Assembly: GCF_001614315.2 (NCBI RefSeq)
Contig: NZ_LVEG02000005.1
Span: 372,001 to 436,000 of the forward strand
Source: Halofilum ochraceum
Lineage (GTDB): Bacteria > Pseudomonadota > Gammaproteobacteria > XJ16 > Halofilaceae
Direction: 5' to 3'
DNA length: 64,000 bases
The stretch's first letter is position 1, and each line of letters starts with the position of its first letter. A program made the position numbers and the translations under genes. A model generated the notes under the pieces. That model was not told where the DNA came from and did not search any database. It saw only the letters and a list, made by a program, of their open reading frames with translations. Below are positions 34,368 to 42,054 of this stretch, one piece after another.

Positions 34368-35297
34368 TCAAAACGCGACCTGATCGCGGCCTTTCAGCCC
34401 CAGCAGTTCACGGGTTTCCGCCGGGGTCGCCACTTCCAGCGACAGGCCCTCGAGAATGCCGCGGATACGGGTTACCTCCTCGGCGTTATTCCGTGCCGGC
34501 ACCCCCTTGTCGAGAAACAGATTGTCTTCCAGGCCCACCCGTACGTTCCCGCCCATGGCGGCGCTCATCGAGGCCAGAGGCATCTGGTGACGTCCGGCGC
34601 CGAGCACGGAGAAGCGGTACGCATCGCCGAACAGTTTGTCGGCGGTGCGCTTCATGAACGCGAGGTTGTCGGGATCCGCGCCGATGCCGCCGAGAATCCC
34701 GAGCACGAACTGCACGAACAGCGGCGGCCGCACAAGCCCGCGGTCGAGGAAATGCGCGAGCGTATACAGGTGCCCGACGTCGTAGCACTCGAACTCGAAG
34801 CGCGTACCGCAACCCTCGCCCAGTTCCGCGAGCAGCGTTTCGATATCCGCGAACGTATTCCGGAACACGAAGTCGCGACTGGATTCGAGGAACGCCGGCT
34901 CCCAGTCGTATTTCCACTCGCTGTAGCGCTCGGCCGCCGGATAGAGTCCGAAATTCATCGTGCCCATATTGAGCGACGCCATCTCGGGCTCGGCGCGTAA
35001 CGCCGCCTGCATGCGATCATGCACGGTCATCGGCATGCCGCCGCCGGTGGAGATGTTGACCACGGCATCGGTCGCCGCCCGGATCCGCGGCAGGAACTGC
35101 ATGAACACATCCGGATCCGGGCTCGGCTGCCCATCGGCGGGATTGCGTGCATGCAGATGGAGAACGGACGCCCCCGCCTCCGCGGCGCCGATCGCCTGTT
35201 CGGCGATCTCGTCCGGCGTGATCGGCAGGTAATCGCTCATGGTCGGTGTATGCACCGAGCCCGTCACGGCACAGGTGATAATGACCTTCCGCGCCAT
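34368..35297 (-). CDS. Beta-keto acid cleavage enzyme (BKACE, DUF849)
   Basis: A 309-residue TIM-barrel enzyme of the BKACE family, which condenses a beta-keto acid with acetyl-CoA to give acetoacetate and a new CoA ester. It has VIITCAVTGSVHTPTMSDYLPITPDEIA, the metal-site VLHLHARNP (His-x-His), VNISTGGGMPM and the GRHQMPLASMSAAMGGNVRVGLEDNL region. Known members include the 3-keto-5-aminohexanoate and dehydrocarnitine enzymes; this substrate is unknown. It lies 2 bases from the aminotransferase gene. Confidence 0.93.
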   Translation of the reverse strand: MARKVIITCAVTGSVHTPTMSDYLPITPDEIAEQAIGAAEAGASVLHLHARNPADGQPSPDPDVFMQFLPRIRAATDAVVNISTGGGMPMTVHDRMQAALRAEPEMASLNMGTMNFGLYPAAERYSEWKYDWEPAFLESSRDFVFRNTFADIETLLAELGEGCGTRFEFECYDVGHLYTLAHFLDRGLVRPPLFVQFVLGILGGIGADPDNLAFMKRTADKLFGDAYRFSVLGAGRHQMPLASMSAAMGGNVRVGLEDNLFLDKGVPARNNAEEVTRIRGILEGLSLEVATPAETRELLGLKGRDQVAF

Positions 35298-35299
35298 GT

Positions 35300-36661
35300 T
35301 TATCTCCCGAGTTCGCCGCGCAGTACTTCGAGCGAGTCGTCGAGCATCCCGACCAGTTCGTCGATCTGCCCGGTCGTGACGATCAGGGGCGGGCAGACCA
35401 TGATGTGATCGCCCAGATCACCCCCGCGCGTGCGCCGCCAGTACAGGATGAGTCCACGCTCGAACGCGATCTCGCACAGACGGCGGGATGCCATGGCCGC
35501 GGCTGGCAAAGGTTCCATCGTCTCCTGATCGGCGACCAGTTCGAGCGCCAGCAATAACCCTTTACCGCGCACGTCGCCGATAAAATCGAAGCGTCCCATC
35601 AACAACCGCAGACGCTCGTGAAGCAGAGCGCCCATGCGGGTGGCGTTGGTCATGAGATCCCGTTCGAGCACCTCGTCGAGCACGGCATTGCCCGTCGCGC
35701 AGGCCAGGGGATTCCCCGCGTAGGTGAAGCCGTGGATGAATCCGCCGGCATCCAGCACCGGTTCGACGATGCGCCCCGGGGCGATCGCCGCGCCGAGCGC
35801 GGCGTAGCCAGCCGCGAACCCCTTCGACATGGCGACAAGATCCGGCGCTACACCCCAGTGTTCGCCCGCCAGGAAGCGGCCGGTGCGCCCGGCGCCCGAC
35901 ATCACTTCGTCGTGGATCAGCAGAATGCCGTACCGGTCACAGATCTCACGGATGCGCGGGTAGTACGTGTCCGGAGCGACCAGCGCACCGGTCGAAGCCC
36001 CGCCCACCGGTTCCATGATGAACGCGAGCACCGTCTCCGGCCCCTGCCGACGGATCTCCGCCTCGAGCAGGTCGGCATACCGCCGGCCGCTCTCCTCCGC
36101 GCTCAATCCGTCCCGGTCCAGATAGCAGGTCGGTGCCGCGATCTTCGGCATTTCGTGCATCATCGGCGCGAACGGCGCGGTCATGGGCGCATAGCCGGTC
36201 ACGGCAAGCGCGCCGAGCGTCGAGCCGTGGTAGCTCGGAAAGCGCGAGATGACCTTGTAGCGGCTCCCCTCCCCGACGGCGAGCGCATACTGGCGCGCGA
36301 GCTTGATACAGCTCTCGACCGCTTCCGACCCGCCCGATACGAAAAACACGCGATCCATGCCTTCGGGCATGAGACCGGCGACCCGCGCCGCCAGCGTCTC
36401 GGCCGGCTCGTTCTCGAAATGCAGCCGGTACCCGAAGGTCGCCTTCTCCATCTGGCGCTGCATCGCGGCCAGCACGCGCGGATTCGAATGGCCGATATTG
36501 CTCACCATCGCGCCCGAGCAGCCGTCCAGGTATCGGTTGCCGTCCCGATCCCACATGTACACGCCCTCGGCGCGGTCGAGCAGAGGCTGGCGCTGGCGCG
36601 ACTGGTAGAACAGATTCGAGGGCGGGCGCGTCGCCGCCGCGTTGGCATGACTGCTGGTCAC
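35300..36661 (-). CDS. Class III PLP aminotransferase
   Basis: A 453-residue fold-type I omega-type aminotransferase. It has DRDGNRYLDGCSGAMVSNIGHSNP, FFVSGGSEAVESCIKLARQY, the cofactor-binding LLIHDEVMSGAGRTGRF and the lysine loop DLVAMSKGFAAGYAALGA, then FIHGFTYAGNPLAC. It would transaminate the terminal amine of the imported compound or of its intermediate, giving an aldehyde or keto acid. It follows the importer ATPase by 23 bases and precedes the BKACE gene. Confidence 0.9.
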   Translation of the reverse strand: MTSSHANAAATRPPSNLFYQSRQRQPLLDRAEGVYMWDRDGNRYLDGCSGAMVSNIGHSNPRVLAAMQRQMEKATFGYRLHFENEPAETLAARVAGLMPEGMDRVFFVSGGSEAVESCIKLARQYALAVGEGSRYKVISRFPSYHGSTLGALAVTGYAPMTAPFAPMMHEMPKIAAPTCYLDRDGLSAEESGRRYADLLEAEIRRQGPETVLAFIMEPVGGASTGALVAPDTYYPRIREICDRYGILLIHDEVMSGAGRTGRFLAGEHWGVAPDLVAMSKGFAAGYAALGAAIAPGRIVEPVLDAGGFIHGFTYAGNPLACATGNAVLDEVLERDLMTNATRMGALLHERLRLLMGRFDFIGDVRGKGLLLALELVADQETMEPLPAAAMASRRLCEIAFERGLILYWRRTRGGDLGDHIMVCPPLIVTTGQIDELVGMLDDSLEVLRGELGR

Positions 36662-36684
36662 GAATTCGGATCCCTGGTTGCGGT

Positions 36685-37785
36685 TCAGTCGTCGTGATCG
36701 TCCAGTAGCACACAGTCCCTCGCACGGAGGCGCAGCTGAACGTTGGCGCTTTCATCGAATGGACGCATGTCGATCGGGTTGATGGCCTGCAGGGACGTGC
36801 CCTTCGCGTCCACGAAATAGCGCGCGAGTTGTCCCTGATAATCGACGGCAGTAACCCGGGCATCGAAGATCGAATCCCCCGGTTCGGCTTCGTGGCGCTC
36901 GCGCAGGAGCAGCTTCTCCGCCCGCAGCACCACCCGCACACGATCGCCCTCGGCGCGGGTCTTCGCCGCGTTGGGTCGAGCGAGCAGTTCATGCCCATCA
37001 TCGAGGCGCACGCGGAAGCAGTCGTTTTCCTGACCGACGATCGCGCCGGGCAGGATATTGGAATGGCCGAGGAACCCGGCGACGAATCCCGTCCGCGGCT
37101 CGTTGTAGACCTCCTCGGGAGAGCCCATCTGCTCGATCACGCCCTGGCGCATCACCACGATCTTGTCGGACATCGCCAACGCTTCCGACTGATCGTGGGT
37201 CACGAATACCGTCGAGACGCCGAGTTCACGCTGGATGCGCTTGAGTTCCACGCGCATCTCCTCACGCAGGTTGGCATCGAGCGCGGACAGCGGTTCATCC
37301 AGTAACAGCACATCCGGACGGATCACGACGGCACGCGCAAGCGCGATGCGCTGCTGCTGGCCACCGGAGAGCTGATTCGGGAGACGATCACCGGTATCGG
37401 GCAACTGGACGAGTTCCAGTGCCTCCTGCACGCGGCGCTTGATCTCGTCCTTCGATACCTTGCGATAACGCAGGCCGAACGCGACATTGTCGAAAATCGT
37501 CTTGTGCGGAAACAGCGCGTAGTTCTGGAAAACCAGTCCGAGATTGCGGCGATGGATCGGTACGTCATTGATGCGTCGCCCGCGGACGCGGATGTCGCCC
37601 TCGGTCGGTTCCAGCAGCCCCGCAATCATGCGCAGCGTCGTCGTCTTCCCGCAGCCGGACGGGCCCAGAAAGGTCACGAAGCTGCCTTCGGGCACATCCA
37701 GGTCGGCGCTGTGCATCGCCGTGAAGTCGCCAAAGCGCTTGACGATACCCCGCAGTTCGACCGCGTTTCCCGCTTCTTGCGTCAT
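36685..37785 (-). CDS. Spermidine/putrescine-type ABC importer, ATPase (PotA-like)
   Basis: A 366-residue ATPase with Walker A GPSGCGKTTTLRM, Q-loop QNYALFPHKTIFDNVAFGL, signature LSGGQQQRIALARA, Walker B LLLDEPLSALD and switch VTHDQSEAL. A C-terminal TOBE domain (about 270-366) follows. The start at 37783-37785 has GGAGGACAGG upstream. It belongs with the binding protein and permeases at 38-41 kb, but a REP-type inverted repeat separates it from the binding-protein gene. Confidence 0.92.
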   Translation of the reverse strand: MTQEAGNAVELRGIVKRFGDFTAMHSADLDVPEGSFVTFLGPSGCGKTTTLRMIAGLLEPTEGDIRVRGRRINDVPIHRRNLGLVFQNYALFPHKTIFDNVAFGLRYRKVSKDEIKRRVQEALELVQLPDTGDRLPNQLSGGQQQRIALARAVVIRPDVLLLDEPLSALDANLREEMRVELKRIQRELGVSTVFVTHDQSEALAMSDKIVVMRQGVIEQMGSPEEVYNEPRTGFVAGFLGHSNILPGAIVGQENDCFRVRLDDGHELLARPNAAKTRAEGDRVRVVLRAEKLLLRERHEAEPGDSIFDARVTAVDYQGQLARYFVDAKGTSLQAINPIDMRPFDESANVQLRLRARDCVLLDDHDD

Positions 37786-37875
37786 CAGTACCTGTCCTCC
37801 GGCCGGCGAGCACACGCGCGCGTCATTCGACGGCTCCGGTCACCGTGGCCCGTTTTTCGCGATCATCACCCAACT

Positions 37876-37975
37876 CCCGTAGGCCGGCTTGCGACCGAAG
37901 GGAGCCAGCCGGCGATCCAGACCTGCCGGGGCCGGATACGCCGGCTGTTGCCTACGGCAAAAGCCGGCCTACGGG
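37876..37975. repeat. BIME-like inverted repeat between importer genes
   Basis: CCCGTAGGCCGGCTT (37876-37890) and AAGCCGGCCTACGGG (37961-37975) are perfect 15-bp inverted copies. Two further GCCGGC pieces lie between them. The unit occupies the gap between the binding-protein and ATPase genes and may attenuate transcription, so that the upstream binding protein is made in excess. Confidence 0.8.
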
Positions 37976-37999
37976 TGATCTTCCGTTGGTTGCCTGGCC

Positions 38000-39154
38000 T
38001 CAGTAACCCCGCTTGACCCGACCCCAGGTCTCCGACCATTCCTGCTCTTTGCTGTTCCAGTAGGCCGGATCGAAGAAGTTGAGCCCGTCGAGCTTCCCGC
38101 TGGGGTCGAAGGCGGGCAGATCCGGGATCTTGTCGCCGAGATCGACCTTCTGCGGATCCAGCGCGGGCGGGTATCCCTGCCCCTCGGCCACCGCGATCGC
38201 GACCTCCGGCTCGAGCATGAAGTTGAGCAGCTCTTCGCAGGCCTCCATCGGGCTGCCGCGCATCACGAACAGGCACTCCTGCCAGCCGAGACCGCCCGGC
38301 GGGTCCATGTAGCCGATGTCGTGACCCTGTTCGCGCAATGCGACCATGCGGCCCGACCACGCCTCGGTCGCGTAGATCTCCTCCTCCGCGAGCAGGCTCA
38401 TCAGTTCCGAACCGGAGCTCCAGTACTTGCGCACGAGGCCGCGATGCTCGCGCACGGCCTCCCACATCGCCTCGGGATCCTGGATATCGTTCGGATCCTG
38501 GCCGGTCTGGAGGGCCCCGTACCAGATGCGCGTCTTCCACTCGTCCCAACCGCCGATCCGATCCTTGTACTTCTCTTCGAGCAGCAGGCGGGCACCCTTC
38601 TCCTGCGCTTCCTCGTCGCTGATGTACTTGCGGTTGTAGGCGATGCCCGTAGTGCCGTAGTCATACGGCACGGCCGACAACGATCCATTGGTAACTTTAC
38701 GCAGCGGCTCCTGCAGACGCGGGATCACCAGATCGAGGTTCGGGATATTCTTCTCGTTCAACTCCGAAGTCAGATCGAAGTTGTGATAACGCGCATAATC
38801 GAAAACCCCGGAAAGGTGAGCGATGTTGAACGCGCCGGGCTGGCTGCTGCGTACTCGCGCCAGGTACTCGTCCGCATTGCCGAAGGTACCGTCGACGACC
38901 TCGATACCGGTCGCCTTCTGATACGGCTCAAAGGCATGCTTGCGGAAGGCCTCGGAGACCACGCCGCCCCAGCCGTCAAACCGCACCTGATCCGGTTTCG
39001 CGGCCATGGCCTGCCGCGTCATCCATCCCATCGGGCCGCCGGCCACGCCCGCCGCGAGGCCCGCGAAGCCCAGCATCTTGATGAACGTACGTCGATCGAT
39101 ATCGCCATTGCGATACCGTTGCAGAAGTTTCTCGTATCGTTTGGAATCACTCAT
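38000..39154 (-). CDS. Spermidine/putrescine-type ABC importer, binding protein (PotD-like)
   Basis: A 384-residue periplasmic protein with a Tat-type signal (DRRTFIKMLGFAGLAAGVAGG, residues about 20-40, cleavage near AMA). Mature features are DQVRFDGWGGVVSEAFRKHAFEPY, the TGIEVVDGTFGNADEYLARV lobe, SAVPYDYGTTGIAYNRKYI and the C-terminal KEQEWSETWGRVKRGY. It resembles PotD/PotF-type amine binders. The start at 39154 has GGGAGAGGGG just upstream. Confidence 0.9.
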   Translation of the reverse strand: MSDSKRYEKLLQRYRNGDIDRRTFIKMLGFAGLAAGVAGGPMGWMTRQAMAAKPDQVRFDGWGGVVSEAFRKHAFEPYQKATGIEVVDGTFGNADEYLARVRSSQPGAFNIAHLSGVFDYARYHNFDLTSELNEKNIPNLDLVIPRLQEPLRKVTNGSLSAVPYDYGTTGIAYNRKYISDEEAQEKGARLLLEEKYKDRIGGWDEWKTRIWYGALQTGQDPNDIQDPEAMWEAVREHRGLVRKYWSSGSELMSLLAEEEIYATEAWSGRMVALREQGHDIGYMDPPGGLGWQECLFVMRGSPMEACEELLNFMLEPEVAIAVAEGQGYPPALDPQKVDLGDKIPDLPAFDPSGKLDGLNFFDPAYWNSKEQEWSETWGRVKRGY

Positions 39155-39222
39155 TGACCCCTCTCCCATCATCGTCTTGCGGTCCGCCGATCGGACCGGC
39201 CTGTTGACGTTCCTGCGATCGC

Positions 39223-40023
39223 TCAGCGGCCACGCATGCGTGCGGCCATCCTTCGCGCAACGGCGACGCCGGCGAGCGGCAACACTACGGTTACAACCAC
39301 CATGACGGCGGCGAGCGCATTGATCTCCGGACTGATCGAGTTGCGCAGCATCGCGAAGATCTGTGTAGGTACGGTCTCAACGCCGCCCGGTTTCCAGAAC
39401 AGCGTGCCGGTGATGTCGTCGAACGAAATCGTGAACGCGAACAGCATGCCGGCGAGCACGGCCGGCAGCATCAGCGGCAGCGTTACACTGAAAAAGGTCT
39501 GGACGGCGTTCGCGCCGAGGCTCAACGCCGCCTCTTCGTATTCCCGCCGTATACCGACCAGGCGTGCCTGCACCACCAGTACCACGAACGGGAGCGTGAA
39601 AATCACGTGCCCGGCCAACAGCAGCATGAAGCTCTTCGGCAGGCCCAGCCAGCGCAGGAACAGCAACAGCGCGACGGCGAGGACAACCTCCGGGATCAGG
39701 ATCGGCGCGACCAGCGCGGTCGACACCAGGCGTTTGCCGGGGAAGTCGTAGCGCACCATCGCGAGCGCGGCGAGTACGCCCAGCGTCGTCGAAAGCACGG
39801 CGGTCAACGCGCCCAGCATGAGCGAGATCCGGAACGCCCGCATGATCGCGTCGTTCTCCCAGAGCTCCACGAACCACTGGAACGTGAAGCCGGTCATCGG
39901 GAACGCACCGAACTGGTTCGCGTTGAACGCCAGCATGATCACGATGATCACCGGGATGAACATGAAGCCGTACACCAGTGCGGTGAACGCGGAGATCGAG
40001 AACCATGCGGGATTGAATCTCAT
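39223..40023 (-). CDS. Spermidine/putrescine-type ABC importer, permease (PotC-like)
   Basis: A 266-residue permease with six helices and the EAA loop REYEEAALSLGANAVQTFFSVTLPLMLPAVLAG, followed by FAFTISFDDITGTLFWKPGG, a PotC/PotI hallmark. It lies 9 bases behind the PotB-like gene. A 68-base gap separates it from the binding-protein gene. Confidence 0.92.
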   Translation of the reverse strand: MRFNPAWFSISAFTALVYGFMFIPVIIVIMLAFNANQFGAFPMTGFTFQWFVELWENDAIMRAFRISLMLGALTAVLSTTLGVLAALAMVRYDFPGKRLVSTALVAPILIPEVVLAVALLLFLRWLGLPKSFMLLLAGHVIFTLPFVVLVVQARLVGIRREYEEAALSLGANAVQTFFSVTLPLMLPAVLAGMLFAFTISFDDITGTLFWKPGGVETVPTQIFAMLRNSISPEINALAAVMVVVTVVLPLAGVAVARRMAARMRGR

Positions 40024-40032
40024 GGGGCGGCC

Positions 40033-40908
40033 TCAGCGGAAACTCTTGGCGATCTGATCGATGCCGAGATAACGCGTGTAGATCATCACGAGCGCACCAA
40101 GGAGTATCAGCAGAACCAGCGACAGCGCCGACCCCAGCGGCCAGTTCAGCTGCGTGATGATCGCTTCGAACACCAGATTCGCGAACATCGCATCGCCGGG
40201 CCCACCCAGCACCATCGGTGTGATGTAGGTGCCCGCCGCCAGCACGAAGCAGAGGATCGTACCGGCCCCCAGGCCAGGCAGGGACAGCGGCAGCGTCACT
40301 TCGCGGAACGCCTGCCAACCGGTACAGCCGAGCGACTTCGCGGCATCGGTAAGATTCCGATCGATGCCCTCCAGGCTGACGTAGATATTCAGCACCATGA
40401 AGGGGAGCAGAAAGTGCACGAGGCCGAGCACCACCGACATCTCGTTATAGAGCATCTGGATCGGCTCGCCGATGATCCCCAGCCACTGCAGGACGGTATT
40501 CACGATGCCCGATGCGCCGAGCACGTGAATCCACGACATGGTGCGAATGATGTAACTGATCCAGAAAGGCAGCATCAGCAGCAGGATCAGCAGGACCTTG
40601 TGCCGGGTGTTCGCATAGGCGAGGAAATACGCCGGGACGTATCCCATCACGATGCATAGCAGCGTCGAAACGGCGGCAATGCGCAGGGTCTGGAAAAGGA
40701 TATCGCGGTAAAACGCGTCGCCGAGGACCTTCTGCCAGTTGTCGAGATAAAACCCGACCTGTTCATCACCGATCGAGGTCCGCAGCCAGAAGGAATACAC
40801 GACCACGAACAGGATGGGGATCAACAGCAGGAAGGTGACCGCCGTCAGAGCGGGCGCGAGCAGGACCCATGGTCTGCGGTCCCTGAACGACTCGGCGGTA
40901 TCGGCCAT
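40033..40908 (-). CDS. Spermidine/putrescine-type ABC importer, permease (PotB-like)
   Basis: A 291-residue permease with the PotB-type N-terminus (WVLLAPALTAVTFLLLIPILFVVVYSF), the segment FWISYIIRTMSWIHVLGASGIVN and the EAA loop TDAAKSLGCTGWQAFREVTLPLSLPGLGAG. GGGGGAG precedes the ATG. It is the promoter-proximal gene of the 11-gene cluster running to 30051 and is divergent from the LysR gene. Confidence 0.92.
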   Translation of the reverse strand: MADTAESFRDRRPWVLLAPALTAVTFLLLIPILFVVVYSFWLRTSIGDEQVGFYLDNWQKVLGDAFYRDILFQTLRIAAVSTLLCIVMGYVPAYFLAYANTRHKVLLILLLMLPFWISYIIRTMSWIHVLGASGIVNTVLQWLGIIGEPIQMLYNEMSVVLGLVHFLLPFMVLNIYVSLEGIDRNLTDAAKSLGCTGWQAFREVTLPLSLPGLGAGTILCFVLAAGTYITPMVLGGPGDAMFANLVFEAIITQLNWPLGSALSLVLLILLGALVMIYTRYLGIDQIAKSFR

Positions 40909-41062
40909 TGAACTCCCCCGGCTGCGGGTCGGGCGCGTCTCCAGACCGATCGTCCGACCGGGGAGGCCACGTCCCGCATACGTTTCAACCGATTACAGAC
41001 CCCGATTCGACATTTAGCAAATAGATAATCAAAATACTGCTCATTCACAGAGGGAATGCGGA

Positions 41063-42043
41063 ATGCACGCCGAACCGCCCGGAGGCCGCTCACGCCGCGG
41101 TTTCGACTGGAATCTGCTGCACACTTTCCTGGTCATCGTGCAGGAACAGTCGATCAGCCGCGCCGCTGATCGCCTGCTGCTGTGCCAGCCCACGGTCAGC
41201 AACGCGCTCAAACGCCTCGAGGATCAACTCGGCAAGCGCCTGATCGAGCGCGGATCGGGCCGATTCGAACCGACCGAGCACGGCATCGTGCTCTATCGCG
41301 AGTGCCAGGAGATCTGCGGCACCATCGGTCGGCTTGAGCAACTTATGGACGAGAGCGCTACGGAGATCACCGGTGAGCTCCATATCCACATGGCCAGCCA
41401 CGTGGTGTTCCCGCCTCTCGACGCCACACTGGCGGCCTTCCATGAGCGTTACCCGAAGGTCAGCTTCGACATAGAGGTCGCGACCTCGGCGAGCGTCATC
41501 GAGGCCGTGCGCTCAAAGCAGGCCTCGCTCGGAATCTGCCTCGTGAGCCAGCCGGATCCCCAGCTGGATTTCCACGAACTGTTCCGCGAGCATTTCGGAT
41601 TTTTCTGCGGTCCAGGCCATCGCCTGTTCGGGCAATCCGGGCTCGAGGTACAGGACCTGCGGGGCGAGTCGTTCGTCTCGTTCAAAACCGACCGCCTTGC
41701 GGACGCCCTGCGCCCCGTCGCCGTGCTGCGGGCGCAACTGCAGATGTACGGCCAGGTGGTCGGGACCTCGTCCAATCTGGAGGAAGTGCGCCGCATGATC
41801 GTCAGCGGCCTCGGAATCGGCCCGCTACCGATTCACGTCGTCGAGCGCGACGTCCGCGCGGGCCTGCTGTGGCGCCTGCCGCCGTTCGACGACCCGCCCG
41901 CCATCGCCATTTACCTGGTCACGAATCCACGGGCGACCCTGGGGCGCGCCGAACAGCTGTTCCTGGAGATGCTGATCACGCAGGCCGGCGGCCGGGATTC
42001 GACACCGCCCACCTACCCGTCCATCACCTCGGCGACCGCCTGA
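41063..42043 (+). CDS. LysR-family transcriptional regulator
   Basis: A 326-residue LysR regulator. It has an N-terminal winged helix (about 15-75: FDWNLLHTFLVIVQEQSISRAADRLLLCQPTVSNALKRLEDQLGKRLIERG) and a two-lobed effector domain with SASVIEAVRSKQASLGICLVSQP and VRRMIVSGLGIGPLPIHV. It is divergent from the importer/catabolic cluster, which it most likely controls. The shared 154-base region has an AT-rich stretch (41011-41045) suited to a promoter and LysR site. Confidence 0.93.
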   Translation: MHAEPPGGRSRRGFDWNLLHTFLVIVQEQSISRAADRLLLCQPTVSNALKRLEDQLGKRLIERGSGRFEPTEHGIVLYRECQEICGTIGRLEQLMDESATEITGELHIHMASHVVFPPLDATLAAFHERYPKVSFDIEVATSASVIEAVRSKQASLGICLVSQPDPQLDFHELFREHFGFFCGPGHRLFGQSGLEVQDLRGESFVSFKTDRLADALRPVAVLRAQLQMYGQVVGTSSNLEEVRRMIVSGLGIGPLPIHVVERDVRAGLLWRLPPFDDPPAIAIYLVTNPRATLGRAEQLFLEMLITQAGGRDSTPPTYPSITSATA

Positions 42044-42054
42044 AAACACCCCCC

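Noticed and set aside
40909-41062. A defined LysR T-N11-A box
   Set aside because: The divergent region is AT-rich and suitable, but several weak matches exist and none is clearly better than the others.
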